From: an uncultured Pelagibacteraceae bacterium
GTDB taxonomy: Bacteria > Pseudomonadota > Alphaproteobacteria > Pelagibacterales > AG-422-B15
Assembly: GCA_902524285.1 (NCBI GenBank)
Contig: CABZCR010000003.1
Coordinates: forward strand, 29,469-93,468
DNA: 64,000 nt
Direction: 5' to 3'
In this document: one piece after another, positions 59,976 through 64,000 of the stretch
How the letters are laid out: the number at the start of each line of letters is the position of its first letter
How positions within the stretch are numbered: the stretch's first letter is position 1
Position numbers and translations under genes: made by a program
The notes under the pieces: generated by a model
What the model saw: only the letters and a program-made list of their open reading frames with translations
Told to the model about the DNA's origin: nothing
Databases searched by the model: none

Positions 59976-61067
59976 ATGAGTCAGTACTCGCAAAATAAAA
60001 TAATCCGCAGGCGCACAAAGAAGATTGAGGTTGGAAGTGTAGAAGTTGGTGGTGATGCAAAAATTTCTGTGCAATCAATGACAAATACGCTCACTTCAGA
60101 TGTTAATGCAACATTACAACAAATCAATGATTTAGTGTCTGAAGGTGCGGATATTGTTAGGGTATCTTGTCCCGATCAAGAATCTACAGAATCTCTAAAA
60201 GAGATCGTTAATTATGTAGATGTACCAATCGTTGCAGATATTCACTTTCACTACAAGCGTGCGATCGAAGCTGCTGATGCAGGCGCTGCTTGCTTAAGAA
60301 TAAATCCTGGAAATATTGGAGTAGATAAAATTATTGAGGTTATTGATGCGGCTAAACAAAATAACATTTGTATGCGAATAGGAGTAAATGCAGGCTCTAT
60401 TGATGAAAAAATTCTAAAAAAATACAGTAAACCTTGTGCCGATGCATTAGTCGAGAGCGCAATAGAAAATATACGCCTGCTTGAGGACAATAATTTTGAT
60501 AATTTCAAAATAAGTGTAAAAGCATCAGATGTATTTACTACAATTGAAGCCTATGAAAAATTAGCAAAACTTTGTGATTATCCATTTCATGTTGGATTAA
60601 CAGAAGCAGGAACTTATTTATCGGGCTCAATTAAGTCATCCATAAGTATTGGCAATCTTCTCTCACAAGGGATCGGAGATACAATTAGAGTTTCATTAAC
60701 AGCAGATCCATTAGAGGAAATTAAAGTAGGTCACGAGATATTGAAGAGTTTAAATTTAGCTTCTCGGGGTATTAAAATTATTTCCTGCCCTTCTTGTGCT
60801 AGGCAAGCTTTTCCAGTAATTGATACAGTTCGTGAGCTTGAAAGAAGGTTGTCACATATTAAAGATCCTATAACTCTCTCAATTATTGGCTGTGTTGTAA
60901 ACGGTCCAGGAGAAGCATTAAATAGCGATATTGGGGTAACTGGCGGTGGAAAGGGGAATAATATGATTTATTTATCAGGTGTTGCTGACCATAAAATAAA
61001 AAATCCCGAAATAGTTGATCACGTTGTTAATCTTGTAGAGAAAAAGATTCAATCACTTCATGATTAA
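59976..61067 (+). CDS. ispG: (E)-4-hydroxy-3-methylbut-2-enyl-diphosphate synthase (flavodoxin)
   Basis: [50 protein letters not shown]. Confidence 0.97.
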   Translation: MSQYSQNKIIRRRTKKIEVGSVEVGGDAKISVQSMTNTLTSDVNATLQQINDLVSEGADIVRVSCPDQESTESLKEIVNYVDVPIVADIHFHYKRAIEAADAGAACLRINPGNIGVDKIIEVIDAAKQNNICMRIGVNAGSIDEKILKKYSKPCADALVESAIENIRLLEDNNFDNFKISVKASDVFTTIEAYEKLAKLCDYPFHVGLTEAGTYLSGSIKSSISIGNLLSQGIGDTIRVSLTADPLEEIKVGHEILKSLNLASRGIKIISCPSCARQAFPVIDTVRELERRLSHIKDPITLSIIGCVVNGPGEALNSDIGVTGGGKGNNMIYLSGVADHKIKNPEIVDHVVNLVEKKIQSLHD

Positions 61068-62109
61068 ACAAGAAGAATTAGAAAAAATTCAAGATAAATA
61101 CAAAAATCTTGAAAACGAATTAAACCAATCGGTAAATGATAAAGATAAATATGTATCCCTTTCAAAAGAGTACGCTGATTTAAAACCTTTATATGATCAA
61201 GTTAATTTATATTTAGCTAACCAGTCAGAATTAGAGGAATTGAACAGTGTTATCAACGGTAACGATGCTGATTTAATAGAAATAGCCAAATCTGAAATAA
61301 ATAATGTCAAAGAAAAATTATTAGCGGCTGAAAATGTCTTGAAAGAATTAATGATCCCAAAAGATCCATTAGATAAAAAAAATGTAATTCTTGAAGTCAG
61401 AGCTGGTACAGGTGGCGATGAAGCAGCTTTATTTGCTAATGATCTTTTGCGCATGTATCAGCGCTATGCTGAAAATCAGGGATGGAAAATTGAATATATT
61501 TCCATTTCAGATTCTGAAAAAGGAGGCATTAAAGAAGCGGTTGCGAAAATCTCAGGTAGCAGCGTTTATTCAAAACTTAAGTTCGAGTCCGGTGTCCATC
61601 GAGTTCAAAGAGTTCCAGAAACTGAGTCTCAGGGAAGAGTTCATACGTCTGCAGCGAGTGTAGTTGTATTACCTGAAGCTGAGGATCTAGATATTCAAGT
61701 CGACGATAAAGATATTAGAGTTGATGTATTTAGATCTAGTGGTGCAGGTGGACAACATGTTAATACAACTGATAGTGCAGTTAGAATAACTCATCTTCCA
61801 TCTGGTATCGTTGTACAACAGCAGGATGAAAAATCTCAACATAAGAATAAAGCTAAAGCTATGCTGGTTTTAAAAACAAGATTATATGATTTCGAGCGTA
61901 AAAAACAGGACGATGATATAGCGGATAAAAGAAAATCGCAGATAGGTTCAGGTGATAGATCAGAAAGAATCAGGACCTATAATTTTCCTCAGGGAAGAGT
62001 GACTGATCATCGCATAAATTTAACACTCTACAAACTAGAGCAAATATTAAATTCTACAGGATTAGAGGAAGTTATCACAAATCTAATACTTGAAGATCAA
62101 GGAAGATGA
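61060..62109 (+). CDS. prfA: Peptide chain release factor 1
   Basis: [38 protein letters not shown] (GGQ). Confidence 0.97.
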   Translation: MIKQEELEKIQDKYKNLENELNQSVNDKDKYVSLSKEYADLKPLYDQVNLYLANQSELEELNSVINGNDADLIEIAKSEINNVKEKLLAAENVLKELMIPKDPLDKKNVILEVRAGTGGDEAALFANDLLRMYQRYAENQGWKIEYISISDSEKGGIKEAVAKISGSSVYSKLKFESGVHRVQRVPETESQGRVHTSAASVVVLPEAEDLDIQVDDKDIRVDVFRSSGAGGQHVNTTDSAVRITHLPSGIVVQQQDEKSQHKNKAKAMLVLKTRLYDFERKKQDDDIADKRKSQIGSGDRSERIRTYNFPQGRVTDHRINLTLYKLEQILNSTGLEEVITNLILEDQGR

Positions 62110-62938
62110 TATGTCCTCATTAAATAATCTTCTATATTCTGAAGATTCTTCAATACCTATTTTAGAAAAAAAAATACTTTTGAGGTATATTCTAAATACT
62201 TCTAATGAAGAAATTAATATTAGTCATGATAAGCTACTAGATCATATTGAATTGGGTCAATATAAAGAACTAATTCAAAGACGAAAAAAAAGTGAGCCAA
62301 TTGCATACATAATTAATAAAAAAGAATTTTGGAAAGATACATTCTTTGTAGATAACTCAGTATTAATCCCAAGACCTGACAGTGAAATTATAATTGAAAC
62401 TGCTATCAAATACTTTCCTGATACAAACCAAAATCTTAAAATGTTAGATCTAGGCACAGGTTCCGGATGCCTGATAATATCGCTGCTAAGGGAATTTAAA
62501 AATAGTCAGGGCATTGGCATCGATTTCGATAAAAAGGCTTTAAAAGTAGCGAAGCAAAATAAAAGTAATTTACTAAATGAAAATAGATTAAAATTTTGCC
62601 ATGCGGATTTTTCTAAATTCAATACAATAAATTATGATCTTATAGTTTGTAATCCACCATATGTTTCAACTTCATCAAAAGATAATATGCTCAGGGATGT
62701 TCAAGACTTTGAACCTGAAATCGCTCTTTTTGCGAAAGAAAACGGATTAAGGTGTTTTAAAATGGTTTTAGACAATCTAATTAAATTTGAAAATAAAAAA
62801 CAATTGATCATTTTTGAAATCGGCTACAATCAATTAAAACCAATTCAAAAACTGCTAAAAAATACTGGTTTTCAGCTTATTTCAGTAGAAAAAGACATCT
62901 CTGATATACCAAGGTGTATCGTTACAAAAAGAATATAA
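62090..62938 (+). CDS. prmC: Release factor glutamine N5-methyltransferase
   Basis: [34 protein letters not shown]; overlaps prfA. Confidence 0.95.
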   Translation: MKIKEDDMSSLNNLLYSEDSSIPILEKKILLRYILNTSNEEINISHDKLLDHIELGQYKELIQRRKKSEPIAYIINKKEFWKDTFFVDNSVLIPRPDSEIIIETAIKYFPDTNQNLKMLDLGTGSGCLIISLLREFKNSQGIGIDFDKKALKVAKQNKSNLLNENRLKFCHADFSKFNTINYDLIVCNPPYVSTSSKDNMLRDVQDFEPEIALFAKENGLRCFKMVLDNLIKFENKKQLIIFEIGYNQLKPIQKLLKNTGFQLISVEKDISDIPRCIVTKRI

Positions 62939-63025
62939 ATAAAAACTTGATTAATTTTGAACTTAACACTACTTTACGTAATCTCGAATAATAAATTACC
63001 TAAAAATTAGGTTTAAATTTTCATA

Positions 63026-63364
63026 GTGAAAAATAGAAGAAGCCGACCTTTTAAAAGGTCAAACAATAGGAACAATGATAACTTTACTAATGGTAATAAT
63101 AATACCAGAGTCAGAGGCAATCTATCTACAGTTCTTGAAAAGTATAAGGTATTAGCAAAAGATGCAGCAGCATCAGGCGATTATGTAGGTGCGGAAAACT
63201 ATTTGCAGCATGCTGAACATTACAGCAGGCTTATCAATGATCGCCAAGATCGTTATAATGAAAAAAATGGCTCGATGAAAACTAATGGAAATGAAGCCAC
63301 TAGCGTTGATAAGACTGTTGAAACACTAGATCCTGCAAAGGCTATTGAAGAAGCTAATTCATAG
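63026..63364 (+). CDS. DUF4167 family protein
   Basis: RGNLSTVLEKYKVLAKDAAASGDYVGAENYLQHAEHYSRLI; GTG start. Confidence 0.92.
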   Translation: MKNRRSRPFKRSNNRNNDNFTNGNNNTRVRGNLSTVLEKYKVLAKDAAASGDYVGAENYLQHAEHYSRLINDRQDRYNEKNGSMKTNGNEATSVDKTVETLDPAKAIEEANS

Positions 63365-64000
63365 AGTTTAACTCAGATACTTCAGCATTAATTCTTTCTT
63401 TCTCAGCTAAAAAAATTTCCAAGTTTTTGTCTTTAAGCTGTTTACCTGAAGGTAATTTCATTTTCATTGGATTAATTCTTTTACCATTAAAAATTACTTC
63501 ATAATGTAAATGAGGGCCTGTAGACAGTCCCGTATTTCCAACATAGCCAATTACCTGCCCTTGCCGTACTTTGACGTTTTTTTGAATACCGGAGGCATAT
63601 TTGCTCAGGTGGGAGTAACTAGTTTTATATCCATTGAGATGCCTGATACGAATATATTTTCCAGCTCCCCCATTATTGCCAACAAATTCTATATGGCCTG
63701 TGCCTGCAGCCATAATAGGTGTTCCAGTAGGCGCTGCAAAATCAACTCCTTGATGTTTTTTATTGTAACCCAAAATTGGATGTTTTCTCATTCCAAATCC
63801 AGAGGATAGTCTTGCCCCATTAATTGGTGTTTTCATAAGTGCTTTAGTTGCGCTCTTACCATCACTATTAAAGTATTCAACAAATTCATCCCCTTCTGAT
63901 TGGAATCTATAAAGCTCATAGGACTCATCATCAAGAATAATTTCTGAAAAATTAATATTTCCAGATTTAATATAATTGTTTTGTGAATCTGTATAAATTT
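63354..64000 (-). CDS. M23 family metallopeptidase, 5' end outside the window
   Basis: SSGFGMRKHPILGYNKKHQGVDFAAPTGTPIMAAGTG...GLSTGPHLHYEV; the frame stays open to 64000 (...YRFQSEGDEFVEYFNSDGKSATKALMKTPINGARL), so the track start at 63836 is internal. Confidence 0.92.
   Translation of the reverse strand, partial: IYTDSQNNYIKSGNINFSEIILDDESYELYRFQSEGDEFVEYFNSDGKSATKALMKTPINGARLSSGFGMRKHPILGYNKKHQGVDFAAPTGTPIMAAGTGHIEFVGNNGGAGKYIRIRHLNGYKTSYSHLSKYASGIQKNVKVRQGQVIGYVGNTGLSTGPHLHYEVIFNGKRINPMKMKLPSGKQLKDKNLEIFLAEKERINAEVSELNSMN

Noticed and set aside
1-64000. CRISPR arrays, IS elements, rRNA operon, biosynthetic or secretion clusters
   Set aside because: No regularly spaced direct repeats, transposases, terminal inverted repeats, rRNA sequence or NRPS/PKS-type genes were seen while reading the window.

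Overview
This is a gene-dense, low-GC chromosomal window. Gene content and synteny (hisC-tyrA, argH-lptM-lysA, fdxA-carD, cobS-cobT-rpmB, rodZ-ispG-prfA-prmC) suggest a streamlined, probably marine, alphaproteobacterium; taxonomy is an inference. Nearly all of the window is single-copy housekeeping and metabolic genes on both strands, with short or overlapping intergenic spaces. I found no CRISPR array, IS element, prophage or rRNA. The main metabolic theme is the ethylmalonyl-CoA pathway: ETF, cobalamin adenosyltransferase, methylsuccinyl-CoA dehydrogenase, crotonyl-CoA carboxylase/reductase, ethylmalonyl-CoA mutase, methylmalonyl-CoA mutase, MeaB and malyl-CoA lyase, with CobS/CobT nearby. 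Items worth a second look: a SAM-II-type riboswitch plus terminator upstream of metX (absent from the ORF track); an RND/LolA-like/beta-barrel envelope cassette convergent with an acyl-CoA synthetase; a repeat-built histone H1-like protein convergent with a lysine-tailed CarD, separated by tandem terminators; an AccA with a predicted C-terminal transmembrane helix; pabB starting 9 nt after a tRNA-Leu; divergent genes with overlapping start codons; a G9 tract in pabB; and a small LptM-type lipoprotein gene missing from the ORF track. All calls come from reading the sequence; no database search was run.
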